The notes beneath the pieces are model-generated. The model ran no database searches. It was given only the letters and a program-made list of their open reading frames with translations, and was not told the DNA's origin. The position numbers and the translations under genes are program-made. This document shows, piece by piece, positions 50,780 to 60,216 of a stretch of DNA of 64,000 nucleotides (positions are counted from its first letter, which is position 1; every line of letters begins with the position of its first letter). Source of the DNA: Buchnera aphidicola (Thelaxes suberi) (GTDB lineage Bacteria; Pseudomonadota; Gammaproteobacteria; Enterobacterales; Enterobacteriaceae). The stretch spans positions 310,001 to 374,000 of the forward strand of contig NZ_OZ060389.1 in NCBI RefSeq assembly GCF_964059005.1. The letters run 5' to 3'.

Positions 50780-50907
50780 ACATTTTTAAAATTATTTGTT
50801 TTAATTAAATATTGTTTAGTTGATACGAAAACTTTTAAAAACGATATTTATTTTTTTCGAAAAAATAAAATATATTAATTTTATTTATTAATAAAAAGGA
50901 TCTTAGA

Positions 50908-51102
50908 ATGTTAATTCTAACGCGTCGAGTCGGAGAAACACTAATTATTGGTGATGAAATAACTGTTACAGTATTAGGAGTGAAAGGAAATCAAGTCAGA
51001 ATTGGTGTTAATGCTCCAAAAAATGTTTCTGTTCATCGAGAAGAAATATACGAAAGAATTCAAGCCGAATACAATAAAAAAAATGCAAAAAAAAATATTT
51101 AA
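50908..51102 (+). CDS. csrA: CsrA, carbon storage regulator
   Basis: Small RNA-binding dimer controlling translation. 64 residues (61 in E. coli). [34 protein letters not shown] and [12 protein letters not shown] are close to identical, so RNA binding is probably retained despite few known targets in Buchnera. AAAAAGGATCTTAGA before the ATG. Order alaS-csrA-tRNA-Ser-tRNA-Arg-gshA matches E. coli. Confidence 0.97.
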   Translation: MLILTRRVGETLIIGDEITVTVLGVKGNQVRIGVNAPKNVSVHREEIYERIQAEYNKKNAKKNI

Positions 51103-51109
51103 AAAAAAT

Positions 51110-51140
51110 CGTGTTCTGCTAATATAAATAGCAAAGCACG
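51110..51140 (+). terminator. Terminator of csrA
   Basis: CGTGTTCTGCT (51110-51120) pairs with AGCAAAGCACG (51130-51140) around a nine-base loop; one wobble and one C/A mismatch. Followed by TTTCATATAATATTATTGTTTTT. Eight bases after the csrA stop. Confidence 0.6.
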
Positions 51141-51373
51141 TTTCATATAATATTATTGTTTTTATAATAAATTTAAATAAGAATTGAATTTAATTGGTAT
51201 TAATAATACTGTAATGATATAAAAAATATTTTTTATCTAAATTAAAATATATTAAATCAAAATTTATATAAAATATATTTGACTTATTAATTAAACCACG
51301 TAATATATTAAAAAATATATAAATATATATATAAAAAATTATAAAAACAATAATAAAAAATAATAAAAACATT

Positions 51374-51461
51374 GGTGAGATGGCCGAGAGGCTGAAGGCT
51401 CTCCCCTGCTAAGGGAGTATACAAAAAAATTGTATCGAGGGTTCGAATCCCTCTCTCACCA
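51374..51461 (+). tRNA. serV: tRNA-Ser (GCU)
   Basis: 88-base class II tRNA. Acceptor GGTGAGA pairs with TCTCACC; anticodon stem CTCCC/GGGAG with loop CTGCTAA gives GCU, reading AGC/AGU. Long variable arm (TATAC...GTATCG). The discriminator base is A here, against G in E. coli tRNA-Ser. No CCA encoded. Same place as E. coli serV. Confidence 0.94.
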
Positions 51462-51472
51462 TAAAAATTTAT

Positions 51473-51546
51473 GCACCCGTAGCTCAGTTGGATAGAGCAC
51501 TCGGCTACGAACCGAGAGGCCAGAGGTTCGAATCCTCTCGGGTGCA
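51473..51546 (+). tRNA. argV: tRNA-Arg (ACG)
   Basis: 74 bases. GCACCCG/CGGGTGC acceptor, discriminator A; anticodon stem CTCGG/CCGAG with loop CTACGAA gives ACG, deaminated to ICG for CGN codons. Eleven bases after tRNA-Ser, as in E. coli serV-argV. CCA not encoded. Confidence 0.96.
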
Positions 51547-51682
51547 AATAATTTTTAATTATAATTAAATATATTTAAAAATTATTTAATTATAATTAAA
51601 AATTTATAAATATCATTTATAGATATTACATTAAAAAATAATTATAGTTAAAATACTTTATTTTAAATACAGGAAAACTTAA

Positions 51683-53263
51683 TTGATTTCAATAAATTCA
51701 AAAGCACTTAATTGGATAAATAATAATAAAAAGTTTTTTAACAAAATTATTAGAGGAATCGAACGCGAAGCATTAAGAGTAAATAAAAAAACAGGTTTAT
51801 CAGTAACTACTTCTCATCCAAAAAAAATGGGTAAAACACTAACTCATAAATGGGTTACAACTGATTTTTCTGAAAACTTATTAGAATTAGTTACTCCAAA
51901 AAAAGAAAATATAGAATCATTAATAAAATTTTTAAAAGATTTATATATATATTCAATTCAAAATATTAATAATCAAGAAAGATTATGGCCTTTCAGTATT
52001 CCCTTTTATAATAATAAAAATAATAAAATAAAATTAGCGGATTATGGACAATCTAATAGTGGAAAAATAAAAAAATTATATAGAAAAGGATTACAAAAAA
52101 GATATGGTAATTTCATGAATACCATGTCTGGAATTCATTATAATTTTTCATTTCCTATAAGATTCTGGGAACAACAAGAAAATACTAATAACTCCACTAC
52201 TATTTCAGAAGGGTATTTAAAAATAATTAGAAATTATTACCGTATAGGATGGATAATTCCTTACTTATTTGGAGCGTCTCCAGCTATACCTGTAAATTGC
52301 TTAAATAATTCTACAGTAGAGAAAAAATTAAAATATCATAAAAAAAAATTTTTGTATCTACCATGGTCTACTTCTTTACGTATTAGTCAGTTTGGACATA
52401 ATAACAAATTAAATAAAAATATTCATATTTCTTATAACAGCTTAGAAGAATACACAGATTCAGTCCAATTAGTAATGAATACTACTTGTAAAAAATTTCA
52501 AGAAATCAAGTTAAAAGATAGTAAGGGAAATTTAAATCAACTTAACCATAATATTTTACAATTAGAAAATGAACTATATACACAAATACGACCAAAAATA
52601 GCGTTAAGCAAACATAGTAATTCTATTATCAATACAATAAAGAAAAATGGCATTCAATATATTGAAGTTCGTTCATTAGATATTAACCCCTTTCAAGACA
52701 TAGGTATAAATAAAACACAAATATTGTTTTTAGATCTGTTGTTAATATTATGTTTTTTTTCTAAATCATTATCAATTCATAAGGCAGAATGGAAAAATAT
52801 TAACAAAAATTGGGAAAATATTGCTTTATATGGAAGAAAACCAAACCAAACTATTTTTACAGGATCGAATAATACAAAAAAACCGTTAAAACAAATAGGA
52901 AAATCAATTTTTTTTGAATTAAAAAAAATTGCTAAAATATTAGACAGTTTAGCAAATAACAATACTTACTTTAACACATGTTTATATTTAGAAAAATTTT
53001 TTGAATACCCAGAATTAACATATTCATCTCGATTCTTAAAAAAAATAAAAAAAGAAGGTATACAAAACCAAGGAATAAAATATTCAAATTTTTATTATCA
53101 AAAAAATAAAAATATAAATTTTTTTACATTAAATGATTTAGATTTTTTTAAAGAAGCAGAAAAATCAAAAAAAAAACAATTAAAATTAGAAGAAAATGAT
53201 AGAATAAAAAACATAGATTTTTTAGTCTATTTAAAAAATTTTTTGAATAATACAAAACATTAA
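51683..53263 (+). CDS. gshA: Glutamate-cysteine ligase
   Basis: First step of glutathione synthesis. 526 residues (518 in E. coli). TTG start at 51683 with AGGA eight bases before; E. coli gshA also starts with TTG and with MIPDVSQALAWL, here MISINSKALNWI. ALTHKW-like LTHKWVTTDFSE, ISGVHYNFS-like MSGIHYNFSFP, IRNYYRIGWIIPYLFGASPA and IEVRSLDINPF are conserved. Uses cysteine made by the sulfate pathway at 59584-63992. Confidence 0.95.
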   Translation: MISINSKALNWINNNKKFFNKIIRGIEREALRVNKKTGLSVTTSHPKKMGKTLTHKWVTTDFSENLLELVTPKKENIESLIKFLKDLYIYSIQNINNQERLWPFSIPFYNNKNNKIKLADYGQSNSGKIKKLYRKGLQKRYGNFMNTMSGIHYNFSFPIRFWEQQENTNNSTTISEGYLKIIRNYYRIGWIIPYLFGASPAIPVNCLNNSTVEKKLKYHKKKFLYLPWSTSLRISQFGHNNKLNKNIHISYNSLEEYTDSVQLVMNTTCKKFQEIKLKDSKGNLNQLNHNILQLENELYTQIRPKIALSKHSNSIINTIKKNGIQYIEVRSLDINPFQDIGINKTQILFLDLLLILCFFSKSLSIHKAEWKNINKNWENIALYGRKPNQTIFTGSNNTKKPLKQIGKSIFFELKKIAKILDSLANNNTYFNTCLYLEKFFEYPELTYSSRFLKKIKKEGIQNQGIKYSNFYYQKNKNINFFTLNDLDFFKEAEKSKKKQLKLEENDRIKNIDFLVYLKNFLNNTKH

Positions 53264-53568
53264 AATAAATAACTTAAATAAAATAATTAAATATAAGGCA
53301 CTCATGATTATAATATAAATTGAAAAATTATTTAATAAGTTAAATAACTATTTTTTTTAAAAAAATATGATTTGTTCACACTATTAAATATAAAATTTAA
53401 AATCTTTAATATTAAAAATATTTAACATTACTTTTATAAAATATAAATAAACAAAAAAATTTTGAATAAGAATTCGAATTATATTGAAATAAAATTGAAA
53501 ATTTTTAATTTGTTAAAAAATATTTATTTTTATAAATTTATTAATATTTTACAATTTAAAAATGAAAA
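53264..53568. other. gshA-rsmE spacer
   Basis: 305 bases of A/T-rich DNA. Apart from a T8/A7 self-complementary run around 53350-53366 I see no structure, RNA gene or reading frame. Confidence 0.4.
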
Positions 53569-54291
53569 ATGCTTATACAACGAATATATGAATCAAAAAA
53601 ATTATATATGAATGAATTAATAGTAATTAATGATCATGATCGATATCATTATTTACATAACGTAATTCGTATTAAAAAAGGAGACAGTATTATTGTTTTT
53701 AACAATAGTAAATTTAATTTTTACTGTAAAGTTATTGCAATAATGCCTTATAAAATTATTTTACAAGTAAATCAAATAAAAGAAAATAAAAATGAATCTA
53801 ATGTATATTTACATCTAGCACAAATAATATCTTTGAATAAAAAAAAAATGAATTTTATTATTCAAAAAAGTACTGAAATGGGAATTAATGAAATTACTCC
53901 AATTATAATTAAAAAAACACATATAATTACTTCAAATGTCATAAAAAAATGGAAAAAAATAAGTATTTCTTCTTGTCAACAATGTTGTAGAAGTATTATT
54001 CCTATAATTAATCCGCCTATTGAACTAAATAAATGGTTAAATCAAAACCATGAAACAGATCAAAAAATTATTTTTTACCCCCATACACAAAATAAATTAA
54101 TTAATGTAAAACGTAAAGTAAAAAAAATTATTATTATGGTAGGTAATGAAAATGGATTTTCAAATCTTTCTATTAAAAAATTTAAAGAATATGGATTTCA
54201 TGACATTTCTATAGGAAAGAGAATACTAAGAATGGAAACTGCAGTAATTGCAGCAATTTCAGTCATACAAGTGAGATATGGAGATTTTTAA
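53569..54291 (+). CDS. rsmE: RsmE, 16S rRNA m3U1498 methyltransferase
   Basis: 240 residues (243 in E. coli). N-terminal PUA-like part (HYLHNVIRIKKGDSIIVFNNS), central FIIQKSTEMGINEITPII and WKKISISSCQQCCRS, and a SPOUT knot ending IGKRILRMETAVIAAISVIQVRYGDF. The usual GPEGG of the knot reads GNENG here, the one motif that has drifted. Its stop codon overlaps the fau stop on the other strand (TTAA). Confidence 0.9.
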   Translation: MLIQRIYESKKLYMNELIVINDHDRYHYLHNVIRIKKGDSIIVFNNSKFNFYCKVIAIMPYKIILQVNQIKENKNESNVYLHLAQIISLNKKKMNFIIQKSTEMGINEITPIIIKKTHIITSNVIKKWKKISISSCQQCCRSIIPIINPPIELNKWLNQNHETDQKIIFYPHTQNKLINVKRKVKKIIIMVGNENGFSNLSIKKFKEYGFHDISIGKRILRMETAVIAAISVIQVRYGDF

Positions 54292-54857
54292 AAAAAATAT
54301 AAAGATTTTTTATTTGTTATTACTGAACCTAAGGGTATATCCCAGTTATTTACTATGAAATTATTATTATACTGTAATGCATAAGCAAAACCAATTAGAT
54401 TATTTTTTTTATTAAAATTTTGTAATAATCGATCATAAAAACCACAACCCTGACCTAACCTATATCCATTTTTATTAAAAGCAACTAATGGAACTATAAT
54501 TACATCTAAATTTGTATGATTAATAATTTTATTATAATGAAATATAGGTTCATATATATGATATTGATTAATTTCTAATTTATCGTTAATATTATATTGC
54601 AAAAAAATCATTGATCTATTTTTTAAAGAAGTAATTTTCGGAAGAAAAATGTTTTTATTTTGATGAAATAAACGATTAATCAAGGTAAGAGTGCTTATTT
54701 CTAAAGCAGTAGAATAAAATAAACCAATATTATTAGATTTTTGAATTAATATATTTTGTAACATTAAATTAGTAGCAATTAAAGAATATATTTTTTTTTT
54801 CTTGTTTTTTAATTCAATAATATTTTTTTTTATTTTTTTTCTTATTATTTTATTCAT
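54288..54857 (-). CDS. fau: 5-formyltetrahydrofolate cyclo-ligase (YgfA/Fau)
   Basis: Converts 5-formyl-THF to 5,10-methenyl-THF with ATP. 189 residues (182 in E. coli). The signature is GYRLGQGCGFYDRLL; DVIIVPLVAFNKN precedes it. The N-terminal half (KKIKKNIIELKNKKKK) is Lys-rich and diverged. Overlaps rsmE by four bases tail to tail. E. coli fau sits beside 6S RNA (ssrS); no space for that RNA exists before rpiA here. Confidence 0.88.
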   Translation of the reverse strand: MNKIIRKKIKKNIIELKNKKKKIYSLIATNLMLQNILIQKSNNIGLFYSTALEISTLTLINRLFHQNKNIFLPKITSLKNRSMIFLQYNINDKLEINQYHIYEPIFHYNKIINHTNLDVIIVPLVAFNKNGYRLGQGCGFYDRLLQNFNKKNNLIGFAYALQYNNNFIVNNWDIPLGSVITNKKSLYFF

Positions 54858-54895
54858 ATAAACATATATATAAATTTCTTATAGTTCAAAAATAT

Positions 54896-55552
54896 TTAGT
54901 ATTTTAGTACTTCTTTTTCATTACTTAATAAAATTAAATCTGCCGGTTTTTTTGCAAATATACCTACAGTAACAACGCCTGTTATAGAATTAATTAACAT
55001 TTCTGTATTAATTGGATCAATAATATTTAAATTAAATATATCAATAATAATATTACCATTGTCTGTAACAAAATTTTTTCTAATTATAGGTATTCCACCT
55101 AACTTAACTATTTCTTGCATCACAAAAGATTGCGCCATTGGTATAACTTCTATAGGAACTGGAAATTTTTTTCCTAAATATTGTACTTGTTTACTTTCAT
55201 CGACGATACAAATAAAAATATCTGCCAATGCTGCTATTATTTTTTCTCCTGTTAAGGCTCCACCCCCTCCTTTAATCATTCTTTTTTTTAAATCTACTTC
55301 ATCAGCACTATCAATATAAATTTGTAAAGAATTAATTGTATTAACATCAAAAACTTTAATACCATTTTTTCTTAAATATAAAGTAGAGTTATTAGAACTA
55401 GATACTGTACCATTGATTATATTTTTTATTTTCTTTAATTCATTTATAAAATAAATAACAGTACTACCTGTACCGACCCCAATAGTCATTCCAGGATGTA
55501 TATATTTTATTACTTCTTTAGCTACCATTTTTTTTAACTTTTTTTTATTCAT
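54896..55552 (-). CDS. rpiA: Ribose-5-phosphate isomerase A
   Basis: Interconverts ribose-5-P and ribulose-5-P. 218 residues (219 in E. coli). GVGTGSTVIYFI phosphate loop, DSADEVD and KGGGGALTGEKI carry the active-site residues; PIEVIPMAQSFV and NIIIDIFNL follow. 38 bases upstream of fau on the same strand. Confidence 0.95.
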   Translation of the reverse strand: MNKKKLKKMVAKEVIKYIHPGMTIGVGTGSTVIYFINELKKIKNIINGTVSSSNNSTLYLRKNGIKVFDVNTINSLQIYIDSADEVDLKKRMIKGGGGALTGEKIIAALADIFICIVDESKQVQYLGKKFPVPIEVIPMAQSFVMQEIVKLGGIPIIRKNFVTDNGNIIIDIFNLNIIDPINTEMLINSITGVVTVGIFAKKPADLILLSNEKEVLKY

Positions 55553-55625
55553 GAACGTATATAAAATATATATTAAAAATAATTGATTAATGAAAAATAG
55601 ATTTTTTATTTATATAAAATTATAT

Positions 55626-55697
55626 CTGGGGTACCTGGATTCGAACCAGGGATGTCGGTATCAAAAACCGATGCCTTAACCTCTTGGCTATACCCCA
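55626..55697 (-). tRNA. glnU: tRNA-Gln (UUG)
   Basis: 72 bases. Minus-strand TGGGGTA/TACCCCA acceptor with discriminator G; anticodon loop TTTTTGA gives UUG, flanked by the ATCGG/CCGAC-type stem. Close to E. coli glnU. CCA not encoded. Third of a Met-Leu-Gln cluster, the E. coli order, next to glnS. Confidence 0.95.
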
Positions 55698-55741
55698 TAA
55701 AATAAAAATATATAATAGTTATAAAAAGAATAATAAATAAA

Positions 55742-55823
55742 TACGGAGAGCGAGATTCGAACTCGCAAACATTTCAGTGCCAGAACCTAAATCTGGTGCG
55801 TCTACCATTTTCGCCATCCCCGC
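55742..55823 (-). tRNA. leuW: tRNA-Leu (UAG)
   Basis: 82-base class II tRNA. Acceptor GCGGGGA pairs with TCTCCGT including two wobbles; anticodon stem CCAGA/TCTGG with loop TTTAGGT gives UAG. Variable arm CACTGAAATGT is short. Discriminator A, no CCA. Matches E. coli leuW. Confidence 0.94.
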
Positions 55824-55855
55824 ATATTATCATGAAATATAAAACAAATTATTTA

Positions 55856-55930
55856 TGGCTATGATGGGAATTGAACCCATGACCCCAGCGTTATGAGTGC
55901 TGTGCTCTAACCAGTCTGAGCTACATAGCC
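55856..55930 (-). tRNA. metT: tRNA-Met (CAU), elongator
   Basis: 75 bases. GGCTATG/CATAGCC acceptor, discriminator A; anticodon loop CTCATAA gives CAU. A fully paired first acceptor pair and similarity to E. coli metT mark it as elongator, not initiator, tRNA. No CCA encoded. Confidence 0.95.
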
Positions 55931-56181
55931 TAATATTATTATTATTAATATTATTTTATTTATATTTTGTAAAATAAATAAAAATAATTATGAAATTAAT
56001 AATTTTTTATTAAATATAAAAAAATTTTTTAAAAAATAAAAAATTGTTTTATTATTTGAATATATTTAGATAATGAATTAACATTTACATTATACCGAAT
56101 AAATAAAAAAAATAAAGAAAAATAAAATAGTTTTATTCAATCGTAATAATTTATCATTATATAAAACAAGTTAAATAAAAC

Positions 56182-57804
56182 ATGAAAAAAAAAATACATG
56201 GTTTTATAGAAAAAATTATTGAAAATGATATTAAAAAAAATAATCAAATGATATTAAGAACTAGATTTCCTCCTGAACCAAATGGATATTTACATATAGG
56301 TCATGTAAAATCTATATATTTAAATTTTACATTAGCTGAATATTATAATGGATTGTGCAATCTTCGATACGATGATACTAATCCAAAAAAAGAAAAAAAA
56401 AAATTTGTTAATGCAATTAAAAAAGACATTCTTTGGATGGGATTTAATATAAAAAATATTACTTTTACATCAGAATATTTTGATATTTTATATACATATG
56501 CTGTTGAATTAATAAAGAAAAAACTAGCTTATGTGGATCAATTAACAAAAAAAGAAATACATGATTATCGAGGAACATTAAAACAAAAAGGAATAAACAG
56601 TCCTTACAGAAATCAAAACGTTCAAAAAAATCTAGATTTATTTTCAAAAATGAAAAATGGTTTTTTTTCTGAAGGAACAGTATGCTTAAGAGCTAAAATT
56701 AATATGAGTTCTTCATCTATTATTATGAGAGATCCTGTATTATATCGAGTAATTGAAAGTAAACATTATCATACCCAGAACAAATGGTTCATATACCCTA
56801 CTTATGATTTTGCACATTGTATATCAGATGCAATCGAAGGTATTACACATTCATTATGTACATTAGAGTTTCAAGAAAACAAAAAATTATACGAATGGAT
56901 ACTCACTAATATTTCTGTATCAAATTATCCACGTCAATATGAATATGCTAGATTAAAACTAGAATTTACCATTCTTTCTAAAAGAAAATTACAAATATTA
57001 ATAGAAAAAAAGATAATTTCAGGTTGGGATGATCCAAGAATACCAACTATTTCGGGTTTAAGAAACAAAGGTTACACTCCAGAATCTTTACGAGATTTTG
57101 TTCAAAAAACAGGATTTAGTAAACAAGATAGTTTAATACCATTACATCTATTAGAATCATCAATTAGAAAAGATCTTAATATGAAATCAATAAGACGCAT
57201 GGCTGTTATTGATCCTTTACTTATAATAATAGAAAATATTGATTTATTACATTGCGAAAATATTACCGTTCCTAACCATCCTAATGTACCTACTATGGGG
57301 TCAAGGAAAATCATTTTTAGTCGAGAAATATACATTAATCGTGATGATTTTAAAGAATATGCTGATGATAATTATACGAGACTAACATATAATAATGAAG
57401 TTCGATTACGTTACGCTTATACTATTAAAGTCACAAGAATTGAAAAAAATAAAAAAAACGAAATAATAAAACTGTTTTGCATATATGACAAAAATACTTT
57501 TAAAACACAACCAAAAAACAAAAAAATATCAGGTGTAATACATTGGATATCAAAGAAAAATGTTATTCCAACAAAATTTTATTTTTATTCTCCCTTGTTC
57601 ACTATAAAAAATCCAGATTTAGAAAAAAACTTCTTAAATTATATATCTAAAAAATCTAAAATAAAAAAAAATGGTTTTATAGAAAAAGACTTACCTAACA
57701 ATATCTCATGTATTCCTTATCAATTTGAAAGAATAGGTTACTTTATTATAAAAAAAGAAAAAAATAAATTAACTACTTGTCATCAAACAGTTAGCTTGAA
57801 GTGA
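56182..57804 (+). CDS. glnS: Glutaminyl-tRNA synthetase
   Basis: Class I synthetase. 540 residues (554 in E. coli). RFPPEPNGYLHIGHVKSIYLNF carries the HIGH motif, and LSKRKL the KMSKS equivalent; GWDDPRIPTISGLRNKGYTPE is typical. An in-frame A11 tract encodes part of PKKEKKKF. Beside the tRNA-Gln gene, so enzyme and substrate are neighbours. Confidence 0.96.
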   Translation: MKKKIHGFIEKIIENDIKKNNQMILRTRFPPEPNGYLHIGHVKSIYLNFTLAEYYNGLCNLRYDDTNPKKEKKKFVNAIKKDILWMGFNIKNITFTSEYFDILYTYAVELIKKKLAYVDQLTKKEIHDYRGTLKQKGINSPYRNQNVQKNLDLFSKMKNGFFSEGTVCLRAKINMSSSSIIMRDPVLYRVIESKHYHTQNKWFIYPTYDFAHCISDAIEGITHSLCTLEFQENKKLYEWILTNISVSNYPRQYEYARLKLEFTILSKRKLQILIEKKIISGWDDPRIPTISGLRNKGYTPESLRDFVQKTGFSKQDSLIPLHLLESSIRKDLNMKSIRRMAVIDPLLIIIENIDLLHCENITVPNHPNVPTMGSRKIIFSREIYINRDDFKEYADDNYTRLTYNNEVRLRYAYTIKVTRIEKNKKNEIIKLFCIYDKNTFKTQPKNKKISGVIHWISKKNVIPTKFYFYSPLFTIKNPDLEKNFLNYISKKSKIKKNGFIEKDLPNNISCIPYQFERIGYFIIKKEKNKLTTCHQTVSLK

Positions 57805-58113
57805 ATTAATATAATATATGTTATTCAATATTACTTGAATCAAAATTTAATTCTTATTTAATTGTATATAATAAAAACAAAAAATGTTTTTCTGTAATAT
57901 TTATACTTTATATAGATATATTATTTTAAACAATATTAAATAACTTACAAAAAAAAATGATTACGATTATAATATATAAACATAAAATTAAAATTTTATT
58001 AAAACAAAAAAAATATTACCTATAATTTTCATAAAAAATAAATAACAGATATATTAATTAAAAAATTGATACAATTCTTTATTAATAAAAATAAAAAAAA
58101 TGAGGTTCATATT
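57805..58113. other. glnS-eno spacer (pyrG not present)
   Basis: 309 bases. AAAAACA (57873-57879) and TGTTTTT (57885-57891) form a seven-pair hairpin around A5, a possible glnS terminator. pyrG, which precedes eno in E. coli, is absent with no visible remnant. Confidence 0.4.
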
Positions 58114-59421
58114 ATGAGTTCTAAAATAAATAGAATATTTGCTCGAGAAATTATTGATTCAAGAGGTAATCCTACTATAGAAGCTGAAGTGCGCTTAGAA
58201 AATGGATCATTTGGAGTTGCTTCTGTTCCTTCCGGAGCTTCGACTGGTATAAGAGAAGCTTTAGAATTAAGAGATAATAATCCAGAATATTTTGCAGGAA
58301 AAGGAGTGTCTAAAGCAATCAATTTTATTAATAAAAATATAAATAAAGAATTATTTCAAAAAGAAGCAACTGAACAAGAAATCATTGATTCAATGATGAT
58401 TAAATTAGATGGAACAGAAAATAAATCACAATTAGGAGCTAATGCAATTCTAGCTGTTTCACTTGCTGTAGCAAAAGCTGCTGCTAATTATAAAAAAGAA
58501 CCATTATTTAAACATATTGCACAATTATATAATAAACCTGATATATTCTCTATGCCGTTACCTATGATGAATATAATTAATGGCGGTAAACATGCTAATA
58601 ATAATATTGATATTCAAGAATTTATGATTCAACCAGTTTCGGCTCAAAATATTAAACATGCTATCAAAATAGGATGTGATGTCTTTCATTCTTTATATCA
58701 AATTTTAAAGAAAAATAAATTAAATACATCAGTGGGAGATGAAGGAGGTTTCGCTCCAGATTTAAAATCTAATCAAGAAGCATTATTTTTTATCGAAAAA
58801 GCTATCACAATGGCAGGTTATTCATTAGGAAATGACATATTATTAGCAATAGATTGCGCAGCTTCAGAGTTATATAATAAAAAAAGTAAAAAATACGTCT
58901 TAAAAGGGGAAAACAAAACCTTTAACAGTAAAGAATTTACACACTATTTAATGAAGTTAAAAAATTCTTTTCCTATATCTTCTATAGAAGATGGTCAAGA
59001 TGAATCAGACTGGGATGGATTTGCATATCAAACTAAAAAACTCGGAAAAACAACACAGCTAGTCGGAGATGATTTATTTGTTACTAATACCAAAATATTA
59101 AAAAAAGGAATTCAAAATAATATTGTTAATACAATTTTAATTAAACCTAATCAAATTGGAACGTTAACAGAAACACTAAATGCTATTAGAATGGCTCAAA
59201 ATGCTAATTATGGTGTTATAATATCTCACAGATCAGGAGAAACAGAAGATACTACAATAGCTGATTTAGCAGTAGCAACATCCGCAGGTCAAATAAAAAC
59301 AGGTTCATTATGTCGTACAGATCGAACATCAAAATATAACCAACTGATTCGCATTGAAGAATTTTTAGGTTATAATAAAGCTCCATTTCAAGGGAGAAAA
59401 GAGTTAAAAAATTTTATTTAA
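58114..59421 (+). CDS. eno: Enolase
   Basis: 2-phosphoglycerate to phosphoenolpyruvate. 435 residues from ATG 58114 (432 in E. coli), with GAGG nine bases before; an upstream TTG frame (58066) adds 16 unaligned residues. [36 protein letters not shown] (catalytic lysine) and [10 protein letters not shown] are intact. In E. coli it is a degradosome member, but the RNase E here lacks the scaffold that binds it. Confidence 0.97.
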   Translation: MSSKINRIFAREIIDSRGNPTIEAEVRLENGSFGVASVPSGASTGIREALELRDNNPEYFAGKGVSKAINFINKNINKELFQKEATEQEIIDSMMIKLDGTENKSQLGANAILAVSLAVAKAAANYKKEPLFKHIAQLYNKPDIFSMPLPMMNIINGGKHANNNIDIQEFMIQPVSAQNIKHAIKIGCDVFHSLYQILKKNKLNTSVGDEGGFAPDLKSNQEALFFIEKAITMAGYSLGNDILLAIDCAASELYNKKSKKYVLKGENKTFNSKEFTHYLMKLKNSFPISSIEDGQDESDWDGFAYQTKKLGKTTQLVGDDLFVTNTKILKKGIQNNIVNTILIKPNQIGTLTETLNAIRMAQNANYGVIISHRSGETEDTTIADLAVATSAGQIKTGSLCRTDRTSKYNQLIRIEEFLGYNKAPFQGRKELKNFI

Positions 59422-59469
59422 AAATTTGACTATATCATTAAAAAAAACAATTTTATGTAAGTAATTTTA

Positions 59470-59509
59470 TATTAGTTGATATTAATTATCTAATTAGTAC
59501 CAACTAGTA
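59470..59509. terminator. Hairpin between convergent eno and cysC
   Basis: TATTAGTTG (59470-59478) pairs with CAACTAGTA (59501-59509), one wobble, across a 22-base loop. Position fits a two-way terminator; the loop is long and the T-tracts weak. Confidence 0.35.
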
Positions 59510-59583
59510 CAATAACATAAAAAAATTTTTTATCTATTTTAGATGTTTATATAAATAAAACTTTAAGTAATAATTAAAAATTA

Positions 59584-60189
59584 TTAATTAATAATATTAT
59601 TTTTGATTAATATTTTTATTATTTTATTTACTATAGAATTTAAATCATCGGATCCGTTAATAGAAATATCAGGATAATCTGGAGGTTCGTATAATGAACT
59701 AATTCCAGTAAAATTTTGTATATTGCCTAATATTGCATTTTTATAAAGATTTTTAGGGTCTCTTTTTTGGCAAATCTCTAAAGGAGTATTTATAAAAATT
59801 TCAAAAAAATTTTTTTTTTGTAAAATATTTTTAATACGTAAACGATCTTTTTTATATGGAGAAATTAAACTAACTAAAACTATCAAACCAGCATCTATCA
59901 TCAATTTTACAACTTCTGTAACTCTACGCATGTTTTCTATTCTATCTTTCTTACTAAAACTTAAATCGTTACACAATCCAGATCGAATGTTATCTCCATC
60001 TAATAAATATGTAGAAATACCTTTTTCATATAATTTTTTTTCCAAAAAACTAGCAATAGTTGATTTACCGGATCCTGATAAACCAGTAAACCATAATACT
60101 GCTGATTGATGTTTATTTTTTTTTTCTCTTAAATTTTGATTAACATAAAATTTATGTATAAAAAGATCTTTTAAATAATTATTATTCAT
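59584..60189 (-). CDS. cysC: Adenylylsulfate kinase
   Basis: Phosphorylates APS to PAPS. 201 residues, as in E. coli. P-loop GLSGSGKST, DGDNIRSGLCNDLSFSKKDR, SLISPYKKDR and IFINTPLEICQKRDPK are conserved. Last gene of cysG-cysD-cysN-cysC, 27 bases after cysN. Two in-frame A10 tracts (59810-59819, 60116-60125). Confidence 0.96.
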   Translation of the reverse strand: MNNNYLKDLFIHKFYVNQNLREKKNKHQSAVLWFTGLSGSGKSTIASFLEKKLYEKGISTYLLDGDNIRSGLCNDLSFSKKDRIENMRRVTEVVKLMIDAGLIVLVSLISPYKKDRLRIKNILQKKNFFEIFINTPLEICQKRDPKNLYKNAILGNIQNFTGISSLYEPPDYPDISINGSDDLNSIVNKIIKILIKNNIIN

Positions 60190-60216
60190 TGGTATTAATA
60201 CTCATTATTATAAAAT

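Noticed and set aside
51308..51547. 79-codon ORF on the minus strand starting MHPRGFEPLASRF
   Set aside because: It is the reverse complement of the tRNA-Arg and tRNA-Ser genes; such antisense-tRNA ORFs are a well-known annotation artefact.
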